A stretch of 64,000 nt of DNA, taken from Pseudomonas sp. Gutcm_11s. GTDB taxonomy: Bacteria; Pseudomonadota; Gammaproteobacteria; Pseudomonadales; Pseudomonadaceae. The notes below the pieces were generated by a model that worked only from the letters and a program-made list of their open reading frames with translations, did not search any database and was not told the origin of the DNA. The stretch lies in contig NZ_JAQSUW010000009.1 of NCBI RefSeq assembly GCF_028649395.1, forward strand, positions 389,989-453,988, written 5' to 3'. The position numbers and the translations under genes are program-made. Shown one piece after another: positions 51,366-58,843 of the stretch; the first letter of the stretch is position 1; the number at the start of each line of letters is the position of its first letter.

Positions 51366-52177
51366 GCCTTGGCTCCTTCGTACCAGGGGAAGCACAGGCG
51401 GGCGAGCTGGCGCAGGCCCAGGTCCATCAGCCAGGCGAGCAGGGTGATCCACACCACGTAGGGCAGGATCACGTCCATGGCCATGTAGCGGCGCACCAGG
51501 AAGATGCGGTAGCCGAGGCCGTCGGTGCTGGCGATGGCCTCGGCGGCGATGAGGAACAGCCAGGCCGAACCGAGCACCAGGCGCAGGGCGATCAGCAGGC
51601 GTGGCAGCAGCTGCGGCAGGACCACGCGCAGGATCAGGGTCCAGGTGTTGGCGCCGAGGGTCTGCGCCTTGATCAGCAGTTCGGTCGGGATCTCCCGGGC
51701 GCGCTGCTCCATGTCGCGGGCGAGGATCGGGGTGATGCCGATAACGATCAGCATCACCTTGGACAGCTCTCCGAGCCCAAAGACGATAAACAGGATCGGC
51801 AGGATCGCCAGTGGCGGGATCATCGACAGCACCGTGAGCAGCGGCGACAACGGCGCGCGCAGCAGCGGCAGGGTGCCGGCGGCGATGCCCAGGCACAGGC
51901 CGGCCAGGGCGGCGATGCCGATGCCCATGCCGAGGCGGCCCAGGCTGGAAGCGGTGTCCTGCCAGAACAGGTAGCCACCGCTGCGCTTGTCCTCGGTGAA
52001 GGCCAGGCGCTGCACCGCATCGACCATCTGCGTCGCGCCGGGCAGCAGCTTGTCGTTGGGGTTCTCCGCCAGGCGCGTCGCCGAACCGGTGAAGTAGGCG
52101 AACAGCAGCAGGGCGAAGGGCAGCAGGATCAGCAGCAGGCGGCCGCCGCGATCCGGGTGTCGGTTGATCAGGCGCAT
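51362..52177 (-). CDS. ABC transporter permease for guanidine
   Basis: A 271-residue inner-membrane permease with about six membrane segments and the EAA-type cytoplasmic loop (ELLIKAQTLGANTWTLILRV, VLPQLLPRLLIALRL). It is similar in form to SsuC/TauC-type permeases. It lies between the binding-protein gene and the ATPase gene, overlapping the latter, and is driven by the sigma-54/riboswitch module upstream of the binding protein. Confidence 0.92.
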   Translation of the reverse strand: MRLINRHPDRGGRLLLILLPFALLLFAYFTGSATRLAENPNDKLLPGATQMVDAVQRLAFTEDKRSGGYLFWQDTASSLGRLGMGIGIAALAGLCLGIAAGTLPLLRAPLSPLLTVLSMIPPLAILPILFIVFGLGELSKVMLIVIGITPILARDMEQRAREIPTELLIKAQTLGANTWTLILRVVLPQLLPRLLIALRLVLGSAWLFLIAAEAIASTDGLGYRIFLVRRYMAMDVILPYVVWITLLAWLMDLGLRQLARLCFPWYEGAKA

Positions 52178-52223
52178 GGCGCTCCCTCGGATGGAGTGGG
52201 GCGCCGGGCGCCCCGTCGGGCTG

Positions 52224-53291
52224 TCAGAGCTTGCCGTCGGCCGCCATCTGCATGTAGCTCGGGTCGAAGCGCAGCTTGACGTTGCCCTTGTCGCCGGTGA
52301 CCACGTCCTTGGCGAAGGCCATGCCTACCGCGTCGGCGCTCTGCGCACCCTCGCCGAGCAGGCCGTGGGAGAAGGAAAATTCGGCCACCTTGGTCATGGT
52401 TGCCGGCAGCTTCGGACTGTTGGCGAAGGCCACCGCGTCCTTGGCCGTGTAGAACATCTTGGTCGCGGCGAGCTGCGCCTCGTAGCCGGTTAGGTCGGTG
52501 CCGGAGGCCTTGGCCATGTGCTCGCGGGCGGCCTTGCCTTCGGCGGAGTCGGCGCCCATGGTGGCCATGATCTCGTACCAGGCGCCGGTCAGCGCCTTGC
52601 CCAGCTCGGGGTTGTCCTTCAGCGTCGCGCTGTTGACCACCATCAGGTCGATGATCTCGCCGGGAATCTGGCTGGAGTCGAATACCTTGGTCACGCTCGG
52701 GGTGGCTTCGATCTCGGCCAGCAGCGGGTTCCAGGTAGCCACGGCCTGCACGTCGTCGGTGGCGAAGGCGGCGACCATGTCGGCGTCGGAGGTGTTGACC
52801 ACCTTGAGGTCTTTCTCGGCCAGGCCGGCACGCTCCAGGCCACGGGCCAGCAGGTAGTGGGAGACGGACAGCTCGACCAGGTTGACGTCCATGCCCTTGA
52901 GGTCGCCGAGGGTCTTCTTCTCGCCCTTGAGGACGATGCCGTCGTTACCGTTGGAGAAGTCGCCGATGACCAGCGCGGTGCTGTCCAGGCCGCCAGCGGC
53001 GGGGATGGTGAGGGCGTCCATGTTGGTCATGGTGCAGCCGTCGAACTGGCCGGCGGTGTACTGGTTGATCGACTCGACGTAGTCGTTGAGCTGGGTGACC
53101 TTGATCTCGATGCCGTACTTCTTCGCCCACTTGTCGACGATGCCCTGGGTGGCGCCGTATTCCCACGGCATCCAGCCGGCGTAGATGGTCCAGCAGACGT
53201 CGAATTGGTCTTTCTTCTCGGCGTGGGCGGGGAGGGCGAGTGCGGCGGCGAGGCCGGCGGCGAACAGCGAGGAGAGCAGGGGCTTGCGCAT
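52224..53291 (-). CDS. Periplasmic binding protein 1 of the guanidine ABC transporter
   Basis: The 355-residue precursor has a Sec signal (LLSSLFAAGLAAALALPAHA) and the binding fold of the urea-carboxylase-linked family (FDVCWTIYAGWMPWEYGATQ, GCTMTNMDALTIPAAGGLDS, VVNTSDADMVAAFATDDVQA). ATG 53291 follows GGAGGT and gives a normal signal; upstream in-frame sequence would run into the riboswitch and is rejected. It is a clear paralogue of the protein encoded at 53633-54691. Confidence 0.92.
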   Translation of the reverse strand: MRKPLLSSLFAAGLAAALALPAHAEKKDQFDVCWTIYAGWMPWEYGATQGIVDKWAKKYGIEIKVTQLNDYVESINQYTAGQFDGCTMTNMDALTIPAAGGLDSTALVIGDFSNGNDGIVLKGEKKTLGDLKGMDVNLVELSVSHYLLARGLERAGLAEKDLKVVNTSDADMVAAFATDDVQAVATWNPLLAEIEATPSVTKVFDSSQIPGEIIDLMVVNSATLKDNPELGKALTGAWYEIMATMGADSAEGKAAREHMAKASGTDLTGYEAQLAATKMFYTAKDAVAFANSPKLPATMTKVAEFSFSHGLLGEGAQSADAVGMAFAKDVVTGDKGNVKLRFDPSYMQMAADGKL

Positions 53292-53363
53292 GGGTGAACC
53301 TCCAGTTCTGGGAATACGGGCAGGAGCGGCGCGGCACTGGCCTGAACTATCAGGTGGCGCGTT

Positions 53364-53456
53364 CTCCCGGGCTTTTGTCCCGCCGTGTAACCCCGAACGA
53401 GGTCGCCAACTCTCGGACCAGTCACTCGCCATCAGCAGCGAGCCGGAACCCTAGTC
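53364..53456 (-). ncRNA. Guanidine-I (ykkC) riboswitch upstream of binding-protein gene 1
   Basis: The minus strand has the aptamer's conserved blocks in order: GACTAGGGTTCCGGCTCG, ACTGGTCCGAGAG, then ACACGGCGGGACAAAAGCCC followed by GGGAGAA. A variable helix lies between the first two. No terminator with a T tract is visible before the gene, so the expression platform may act on translation. Confidence 0.93.
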
Positions 53457-53515
53457 AGCCATTGCAATTTGTAGTGCCGTGCGCCCTTGCGGGGTGCTTC
53501 TGCATATCTGGTTCT

Positions 53516-53533
53516 TAGCGAACATCGTGCCAG
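53516..53533 (-). promoter_or_regulatory. Sigma-54 promoter candidate for the transporter/catabolic operon
   Basis: CTGGCACGATGTTCGCTA on the minus strand has an exact TGGCACG -24 box and GG-N10-GC spacing. The same TGGCACG-N3-TTCGCTAAGA pattern occurs before riboswitch 2. It lies about 60 bases upstream of the aptamer. Confidence 0.7.
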
Positions 53534-53553
53534 TTGCCCGGAGTCGCATTGCT

Positions 53554-53591
53554 ACGGGGCGCGCCGGCATTCATGCGGCGCCGCGCCCCGT
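53554..53591. repeat. Strong inverted repeat between the two binding-protein genes
   Basis: ACGGGGCGCG and CGCGCCCCGT form a perfect ten-pair stem with further partial pairing inside (GCAT/ATGC). It follows the stop of binding-protein gene 2 by about 40 bases. The T tract (TTTTGTT) is on the plus-strand side, so as a minus-strand terminator it lacks the usual tail. Confidence 0.6.
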
Positions 53592-53597
53592 TTTGTT

Positions 53598-53612
53598 GCG
53601 CGAATGTGGTGC
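53598..53612. promoter_or_regulatory. NtrC-like dyad upstream of sigma-54 promoter 1
   Basis: GCGCGAATGTGGTGC resembles GCACCA-N3-TGGTGC with one perfect half and two mismatches in the other. It lies about 67 bases upstream of the -24 box, the same distance as the better site before riboswitch 2. Confidence 0.4.
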
Positions 53613-53632
53613 GCGATGTTCGTTGTTGGTGC

Positions 53633-54691
53633 TTACAGCTGGTTGTCGGCGGCCAGCTGCATATAGGTCGGGTTGAAGCGCAGCATGATGCGCGAGGAGT
53701 TGCCCAGCACCTGGCTGTCGCCGAAGGCGATGCCCAGGTGTTGCAGGCCCTTGCCCTCGCCGAGCAGCTGCTGGATGTCGGCGAAGTCCGCCACGCGCTG
53801 CATCAGGGTCGGCATCTTCTCGCTGCGGGCGAAGGCTGCCGCCGAGCGCGGAGCGTAGAAGGAGCGGATGGTGCGCAGCTGTTCGTCGAAGTCTTCCGGG
53901 GTGGTATCCGCGGCGGCGGCCATGCTGGCGCGTGCCGCCTGGCCAGCCGGGGTGGGCAGGCCCATCAGGCGCATGCCCTCGAACCAGGCGCCGGTGAGGG
54001 CGCGGCCCAGCTCCGGGTGCTGGGCCAGGGTCTGGCTGTTGATCACCAGCAGGTCGAGGATCTCGCCGGGCACGTGGTGCGAGCTGAACACCTGCACGCT
54101 GTCGCCGTCCTGGCGCAGGTCGGAGAGGATCGGGTTCCAGGTCACCACCGCGTCACCCTTGCCGCTGCGCCAGACCTGGGCCAGGTCCTTGTCCGAGACG
54201 TTCTCGATCTTCACGTCAGAGGGTTGCAGGTGCGCCCATTCCAGGGCGCGGCTGAGCAGGTAGTGGGATACCGAGTTCTCCACCAGCAGGATGGTCTTGC
54301 CCTTGAGCTCCTTCAGGTCCTTGTTGCCGCCGCGCACCAGGATGCCGTCGGCGCCGGCGGAGAAGTCGCCGACGATCAGCGCGGTGGAGTCCACGCCCGC
54401 GGCGGCCGGGATGGTCAGGGCGTCCATGTTGGTCATGGAGCAGGCGTCGTACTGGTTGGCGGTGTACTGTTCGATGGAGGCGACATAGTCCGGCACCTGC
54501 TCGACCTGGATCTCGATGCCGTACTTCTTCGCCCACTTGTCGATGATGCCTTCCTGGGCCATGTAGCCCCACAGCATCCAGCCGGCGTAGATCGACCAGC
54601 AGACCTTGAACGGACGCTGTTCGGCGCTGGCATGGGTGGGTTGCAGGAGCAGCAGGGTGATCAGGGAAGAACACAGCAGGCGTTTGAGCAT
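53633..54691 (-). CDS. Periplasmic binding protein 2 of the guanidine ABC transporter
   Basis: A 352-residue precursor with signal LLCSSLITLLLLQPTHASAE and the same fold and motifs as its downstream paralogue (FKVCWSIYAGWMLWGYMAQE, ACSMTNMDALTIPAAAGVDS). It is the first gene of the locus and has its own riboswitch and sigma-54-type promoter. No second permease or ATPase is present, so it probably shares them. The two proteins may differ in affinity or substrate range. Confidence 0.9.
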   Translation of the reverse strand: MLKRLLCSSLITLLLLQPTHASAEQRPFKVCWSIYAGWMLWGYMAQEGIIDKWAKKYGIEIQVEQVPDYVASIEQYTANQYDACSMTNMDALTIPAAAGVDSTALIVGDFSAGADGILVRGGNKDLKELKGKTILLVENSVSHYLLSRALEWAHLQPSDVKIENVSDKDLAQVWRSGKGDAVVTWNPILSDLRQDGDSVQVFSSHHVPGEILDLLVINSQTLAQHPELGRALTGAWFEGMRLMGLPTPAGQAARASMAAAADTTPEDFDEQLRTIRSFYAPRSAAAFARSEKMPTLMQRVADFADIQQLLGEGKGLQHLGIAFGDSQVLGNSSRIMLRFNPTYMQLAADNQL

Positions 54692-54746
54692 GGCTACCTC
54701 GGAACAATGAACGGGAGACAGGACGGCGGTCGCCGTGCCGCGCTTT

Positions 54747-54840
54747 TCTCCCGGGCTTTTGTCCCGCCGTGTAACCCCTGTCGAGGTCGCCCACTCTCGG
54801 ACCAGTCGCTCGTCGTGGTGGACGAGCCGGAACCCTAGTC
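54747..54840 (-). ncRNA. Guanidine-I (ykkC) riboswitch upstream of binding-protein gene 2
   Basis: The same conserved blocks as the other copy: GACTAGGGTTCCGGCTCG, ACTGGTCCGAGAG and ACACGGCGGGACAAAAGCCC followed by GGGAGAA. The variable helix differs (CGTCCACCACGACG-type loop). A GC-rich ACGGC/GCCGT hairpin follows before the GAGGT ribosome site. Confidence 0.93.
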
Positions 54841-54908
54841 GGCCATTGCGTTTGAATTGTCAGCGACCGACCCTTCACTGGGGCGGCACATCCTGTGCGT
54901 CCTGCTCT

Positions 54909-54926
54909 TAGCGAATGGCGTGCCAG
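54909..54926 (-). promoter_or_regulatory. Sigma-54 promoter candidate for binding-protein gene 2
   Basis: CCTGGCACGCCATTCGCT on the minus strand continues AAGA. It has an exact TGGCACG -24 box and GG-N10-GC spacing (54923-54924 and 54911-54912). It is followed about 70 bases later by the riboswitch aptamer. Confidence 0.7.
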
Positions 54927-54990
54927 GGAGCTCTATTCCGGCTTTTTCGTGACCCCTGTCACGTCTGTGAGGGCGCGGTTGCGGCTGGCG

Positions 54991-55005
54991 GCGCCATGCT
55001 GGTGC
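54991..55005. promoter_or_regulatory. NtrC-like dyad upstream of sigma-54 promoter 2
   Basis: GCGCCATGCTGGTGC matches the NtrC consensus GCACCA-N3-TGGTGC with one mismatch. It lies about 70 bases upstream of the -24 box, a usual enhancer distance. The rest of the 54841-55158 gap holds the leader start and a small CGTGAC/GTCACG hairpin at 54948-54963, with no gene. Confidence 0.5.
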
Positions 55006-55158
55006 ATGGAGGGTTTTGCTTTGGTGCGCAATGCGCGGATACAACTTTCCAGCGCAGGGGGCGCAGCACTTCGCCGCAGGGGCGTGATCAAAGGTTGTGG
55101 GAGCAGTCCCGGGCGCCGGTATTCGTCGGCCCCACCCCAGCGGTCGAAGGAGGCCGCC

Positions 55159-55641
55159 ATGTCCCGTCTAGCCCTTGCCCTTGCAGTGTTTGTCCTGAGC
55201 CTCAGTGGTTGCGCCGTCTACGGTGACGATTACGGCTATGACCGTCCCGGTTACAACGTGCGCTACTACGAAAGCTATTCCTCCCCACGCGTCTATTACT
55301 ACGACGATGACCGCGACTACCGCTGGCATCGCGACCGCTATCAGGACCGCCGCCATTCGCACTACGCGCCCGGCTACGACGGTCGCTACAAATGGCATGA
55401 CAACAACCGCAACCGCTACGACGGCCGCCGCGACCACGATCGCGATCGCTACCGGGGGAACGGGCGTGAGCAGCCGCGCTATGGCTGGGATCAGCGCTCC
55501 CGCGACCACGACCGGCGCCAGATCGGACAATTGCGCAACAGTGATCGCGGGCTGCACATGCACCGCGAGGTCAATCGTGGCCAGCGCCAGGAGTCCGGCT
55601 CGCACAAGCAGCGTCGCCAGGGATGGGGCGAGCGCCGCTAA
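55159..55641 (+). CDS. Tyr/Arg/His/Asp-rich small lipoprotein
   Basis: A 160-residue protein with lipoprotein signal LALALAVFVLSLSGC (Cys in LSGC). The mature part is almost only Tyr, Arg, Asp, His, Gly and Asn (for example YYYDDDRDYRWHRDRYQDRR). GAAGGAGG precedes ATG 55159, and an upstream in-frame extension is rejected. Such low-complexity outer-membrane-anchored proteins are common in pseudomonads but uncharacterised. Metal or polyanion binding is a speculation from composition. Confidence 0.82.
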   Translation: MSRLALALAVFVLSLSGCAVYGDDYGYDRPGYNVRYYESYSSPRVYYYDDDRDYRWHRDRYQDRRHSHYAPGYDGRYKWHDNNRNRYDGRRDHDRDRYRGNGREQPRYGWDQRSRDHDRRQIGQLRNSDRGLHMHREVNRGQRQESGSHKQRRQGWGERR

Positions 55642-55699
55642 GTACGCGAAGGATTGTGTTTAGGGCGGTCGCCGCTCAACATGGCGGCCGTCTATCGGT

Positions 55700-56404
55700 A
55701 TGGATGTTCCGGTGTTGCCGATCCGTCGTCTGGTGTTCTTCCAGCAGCATTTCAACAGGCCAGCAAAAGCGTTCGTTTTGCTGGCCTGCTTGGCTGTGGC
55801 CGGCATTCTGCAGGCGGGTTGGGACTTCGGCCTGATCAGCTCGCGCGCCGAGAAACTCTATGGCCCGCTGGGCGAGGGGCGCTGGCGCATCGAGGATTGG
55901 CAGCGCCTGCTCGATGAGCAGGCCGGAAAGTCCGAACAACAGCAGCTCCGGGCGGTCAATCAGTTCTTCAATCTGCGCCTGCGCTTTCGCGATGACATCG
56001 AACTATGGCGGGTCAAGGACTACTGGGCCACGCCGGTCGAAGCGCTGTTTCGCGGCGCAGGGGATTGCGAGGACTTTGCTATCGCCAAGTACTTCAGCCT
56101 GCGCCAGCTCGGGGTGCCCAGCGAGAAGCTGCGTATTACCTACGTCAAGGCCCTGCGCCAGAACCAGGCGCACATGGTGCTGACCTATTACCCACAGCCC
56201 ACGGCGATACCGCTGGTGCTGGATAACCTGATCGACGCCATCGAGCCGGCCAACCGCCGGACCGACCTGGTGCCGGTCTATGCCTTCAATGCCGAAGGCT
56301 TGTGGCTGCCCGGAGCGGGCGGCGGCAAGCAGGTCGGTGATGCCAAGCGCCTGTCGCGCTGGCAGGATCTCTTGAAAAAAATGCGTGCCGAGGGCTTTCC
56401 CTGA
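55700..56404 (+). CDS. lapG: Periplasmic cysteine protease LapG
   Basis: LapG cuts the N-terminal retention module of LapA-type adhesins and so releases biofilm cells. The 234-residue protein has an N-terminal export helix (KAFVLLACLAVAGILQAG) and the transglutaminase-like triad Cys123 (GAGDCEDFAIAKY), His158 (NQAHMVL) and Asp175 (VLDN). Calcium-binding Asp122/Glu124 flank the cysteine. lapD follows after 21 bases, giving the usual lapG-lapD pair. Confidence 0.93.
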   Translation: MDVPVLPIRRLVFFQQHFNRPAKAFVLLACLAVAGILQAGWDFGLISSRAEKLYGPLGEGRWRIEDWQRLLDEQAGKSEQQQLRAVNQFFNLRLRFRDDIELWRVKDYWATPVEALFRGAGDCEDFAIAKYFSLRQLGVPSEKLRITYVKALRQNQAHMVLTYYPQPTAIPLVLDNLIDAIEPANRRTDLVPVYAFNAEGLWLPGAGGGKQVGDAKRLSRWQDLLKKMRAEGFP

Positions 56405-56425
56405 TTTCGGCCGAGGGAGTCGTTC

Positions 56426-58357
56426 ATGTCACTGTTCAAACAGCTGTTCATCGCCATCTGCGTGTTGATGCTGGTGAATTTCACCGGCAGCTTCCTGGTC
56501 AGTGTGGAAGGCTCGCGCGAGCAGCAGGTCAACCAGCTACGCGCCCATGCTCAGGACGCCGCCACGGCGCTTGGCCTGTCGCTGAGCCCGCATGCGGATG
56601 ACGTGCCGATGATGGAGCTGATGGTCAGCTCGATCTTCGACAGTGGCTACTTTCAGAGCATTCGCGTGCTGGATGCCGAGAGTGGCGAGGTGCTGGTCGA
56701 GCGCAGTGGTGTGCCAGTCAGCGTGACCGCGCCGGAATGGTTCGCGCACCTGGTCGACCTGGCCCCGGCCAGCGGTGACGCCATCGTCAGTGATGGTTGG
56801 CGCCAGGCCGCGCGGGTCGAGGTGATCAGCCACCCGCTGTTCGCCGTCGGCAGGCTCTGGCAGAGCGCGCTGGGCACGCTGATGTGGCTGATGCTGAGCA
56901 GCCTGCTCTGCGTGTGTCTGGGTGTGCTGTTCCTCAAGCGCCAGCTGCGCCCGCTGGAGTATCTGGTGGAGCAGTCCAACGCCATTGCCCGCCGCGAATT
57001 CCTCAGCCTGCCCGCACTGCCGAAAACTCCCGAGTTCCGCCGCGTGGTCAGCGCCATGAACCAGATGGTGGAGAAGCTCAAGGCGCTGTTCGCCGAGGAG
57101 GCCTCGCGCAGCGAGAAGCTGCGTGCCGATGCCTACGAGGACAGCCTCACCGGCCTGGCCAACCGCCGCTACTTCGACCTGCAGCTGCAGGCGCGCCTGA
57201 GTGGCGAGAAGGCCAGTAGCGGCTTCCTGCTGTTGCTGCGGATCAATGACCTGGCCGGCCTCAACCAGCGCATCGGCGGGCAGCGTACCGACCAGCTGAT
57301 CAAGGCGGTGGCCGAGCAGCTGCAACTGCTCAGCCGTGGTCGCTACGTGCTGGCCCGCAATCGCGGCGGCGAGTTCGCCCTGATGGCTGTCGGCCTGCAG
57401 CGCGACGAGGCCGAGCAGCTGGCCGAGACCCTCGACCAGGCGCTGAGCAGCCTGCAGCAAACCGGCATCACCGACAGCCTGCCGGTGGCGCATATCGGCA
57501 TGACCGCCTTCGCGCCCGGCGCCGAGTCTGCCGGGGTCTACCAGGCCGCCGACGAGGCATTGGCTCGTGCGGCCAGCCAGACCGAACAGAACTGGGCCTG
57601 CCACGAGAGCGATATGCCGCAGCCGGTGACCGACGAGCGCCAGGCCTGGCATCGCCTGCTGGATGAAACGCTCAACCAGGGCCGTGTGCAGCTGTATGCG
57701 CAGCCGGTGGTCGATGCCAACCAGCCGCAGCGGGTGCTGCATCGCAAGGTCCTGGCACGCTTGCTCGACGAGCAGGGCAACCTGCTGCCCGCCGGTCGCT
57801 TCCTGCCGTGGCTGGAGCGCTTCGGCTGGGCCGCTCGTCTCGACCTGAGCATGCTCGATCAGGTGCTGGCGCATCTGCTCAAGGGCAGCGATTCGCTGGC
57901 GCTGAGCCTGTCCGGCAGCACCCTGCGCGACCCGCAGGCGCTGGCGGGCCTCTACGACAAGTTGCGCCAGCACAGCCAGCTCGGCCCGCGTCTGATCATC
58001 GAGCTGGACGAGGACCAGCTGCCCGAGCAGGACGAGCTGCAGGCGCTGGCCCAGCGCCTGCGCGCACTCGGCTTCGGCCTGGCGCTGCAGCACTTCGGTG
58101 GGCGCTTCAGCATGATCGGCAACCTGGCCAAGCTCGGCCTGAGCCATATCAAGGTGGACGGCAGCCATATCCGCGCCATCGACGAGGAAGACGACAAGCG
58201 CCTGTTCATCGAGGCCATGCAGCGCGCGGCGAACAGCATCGACCTGCCACTGATCGCCGAGCGTGTGGAGACCGAGGGCGAATGGCAGGTGCTGCGTTCG
58301 ATGGGGATCGCTGGCGTGCAGGGTCGCCTGTTCGGCGAGCCGCAACCCTTGCAGTGA
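56426..58357 (+). CDS. lapD: c-di-GMP receptor LapD (inactive GGDEF-EAL)
   Basis: LapD binds c-di-GMP inside the cell and then holds LapG in the periplasm, so adhesin stays on the surface. The 643-residue protein has two membrane helices (LFIAICVLMLVNFTGSFLVS and LMWLMLSSLLCVCLGVLFL) around a periplasmic domain of about 125 residues. A HAMP domain, a GGDEF domain with RNRGGEF and an EAL domain with KVLARL follow. Both sites depart from catalytic consensus, as expected for a receptor. It is the likely reader of c-di-GMP made by the cyclase at 41965-43446, among others. Confidence 0.93.
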   Translation: MSLFKQLFIAICVLMLVNFTGSFLVSVEGSREQQVNQLRAHAQDAATALGLSLSPHADDVPMMELMVSSIFDSGYFQSIRVLDAESGEVLVERSGVPVSVTAPEWFAHLVDLAPASGDAIVSDGWRQAARVEVISHPLFAVGRLWQSALGTLMWLMLSSLLCVCLGVLFLKRQLRPLEYLVEQSNAIARREFLSLPALPKTPEFRRVVSAMNQMVEKLKALFAEEASRSEKLRADAYEDSLTGLANRRYFDLQLQARLSGEKASSGFLLLLRINDLAGLNQRIGGQRTDQLIKAVAEQLQLLSRGRYVLARNRGGEFALMAVGLQRDEAEQLAETLDQALSSLQQTGITDSLPVAHIGMTAFAPGAESAGVYQAADEALARAASQTEQNWACHESDMPQPVTDERQAWHRLLDETLNQGRVQLYAQPVVDANQPQRVLHRKVLARLLDEQGNLLPAGRFLPWLERFGWAARLDLSMLDQVLAHLLKGSDSLALSLSGSTLRDPQALAGLYDKLRQHSQLGPRLIIELDEDQLPEQDELQALAQRLRALGFGLALQHFGGRFSMIGNLAKLGLSHIKVDGSHIRAIDEEDDKRLFIEAMQRAANSIDLPLIAERVETEGEWQVLRSMGIAGVQGRLFGEPQPLQ

Positions 58358-58387
58358 TGGCAGCGCACAGGCGCTGACGCGCAGGAA

Positions 58388-58410
58388 AGCCAGGACGCAA
58401 TGCCCTGGCT
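58388..58410. terminator. Hairpin between lapD and the convergent small gene
   Basis: AGCCAGG and CCTGGCT form a seven-pair stem with a nine-base loop, midway between the converging stops. No T tract is present, so termination would be weak or Rho-aided. Confidence 0.4.
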
Positions 58411-58431
58411 ACCTATGGGGAAGGTGTGACG

Positions 58432-58773
58432 CTAGATCAGCCCGGATGCTTCGTCGTCGTTGATCAGGCTATGGGCGCCGCCGAGGGCATCACGCGCCTT
58501 GCTGCGGCCAACGAGCTTGGCCTGGGCCGCCTCGGGCAGGTCGGTGATGCGCACCACACCTTTCTGCATCAGGGCGGTGATCAGGTCCTCCAGCACGCGG
58601 ATCATGTCCAGATCGCTCTGTTTGAGCTGCAGCAGGCTGCTCTCGACGGTCTGGTTGGCGAACCACGCCTGTGCTTCCTGGCTGTCCGCTACCAGCTCGC
58701 CGTCCATCTCATCGAACGGCGCCGGCTCCACTCGCTCCAGGTTGCCCCAGGCGTCGCGCTTCACATACAGCAT
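58432..58773 (-). CDS. Conserved small protein (tryptophan-synthase-beta-like label in pseudomonads)
   Basis: A 113-residue acidic protein (MLYVKRDAWGNLERVEPAPF, LLQLKQSDLDMIRVLEDLIT, GVVRITDLPEAAQAKLVGRS). Homologues in Pseudomonas are often labelled tryptophan synthase subunit beta-like, but it is far too short for that enzyme and has no pyridoxal-phosphate site. Function unknown. It lies downstream of the adhesin gene after a hairpin and converges on lapD. Confidence 0.78.
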   Translation of the reverse strand: MLYVKRDAWGNLERVEPAPFDEMDGELVADSQEAQAWFANQTVESSLLQLKQSDLDMIRVLEDLITALMQKGVVRITDLPEAAQAKLVGRSKARDALGGAHSLINDDEASGLI

Positions 58774-58804
58774 GATCTAGTCCTCGACCATTGACGTCGT
58801 CCAA

Positions 58805-58835
58805 GCCTACCCGCTGCCTGCTGGCAGCGGGAGGC
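58805..58835 (-). terminator. Terminator-like hairpin after the adhesin gene
   Basis: On the minus strand GCCTCCCGCTGCC and GGCAGCGGGTAGGC pair as eight plus four base pairs with one mismatch and a four-base loop, just after the adhesin stop. It lacks a T tract. Confidence 0.5.
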
Positions 58836-58843
58836 GTTTGTCA

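Noticed and set aside
55095..55120. TTGTGGGAGC-like fragment resembling a Pseudomonas REP element
   Set aside because: Only a short partial match without the paired inverted copy.
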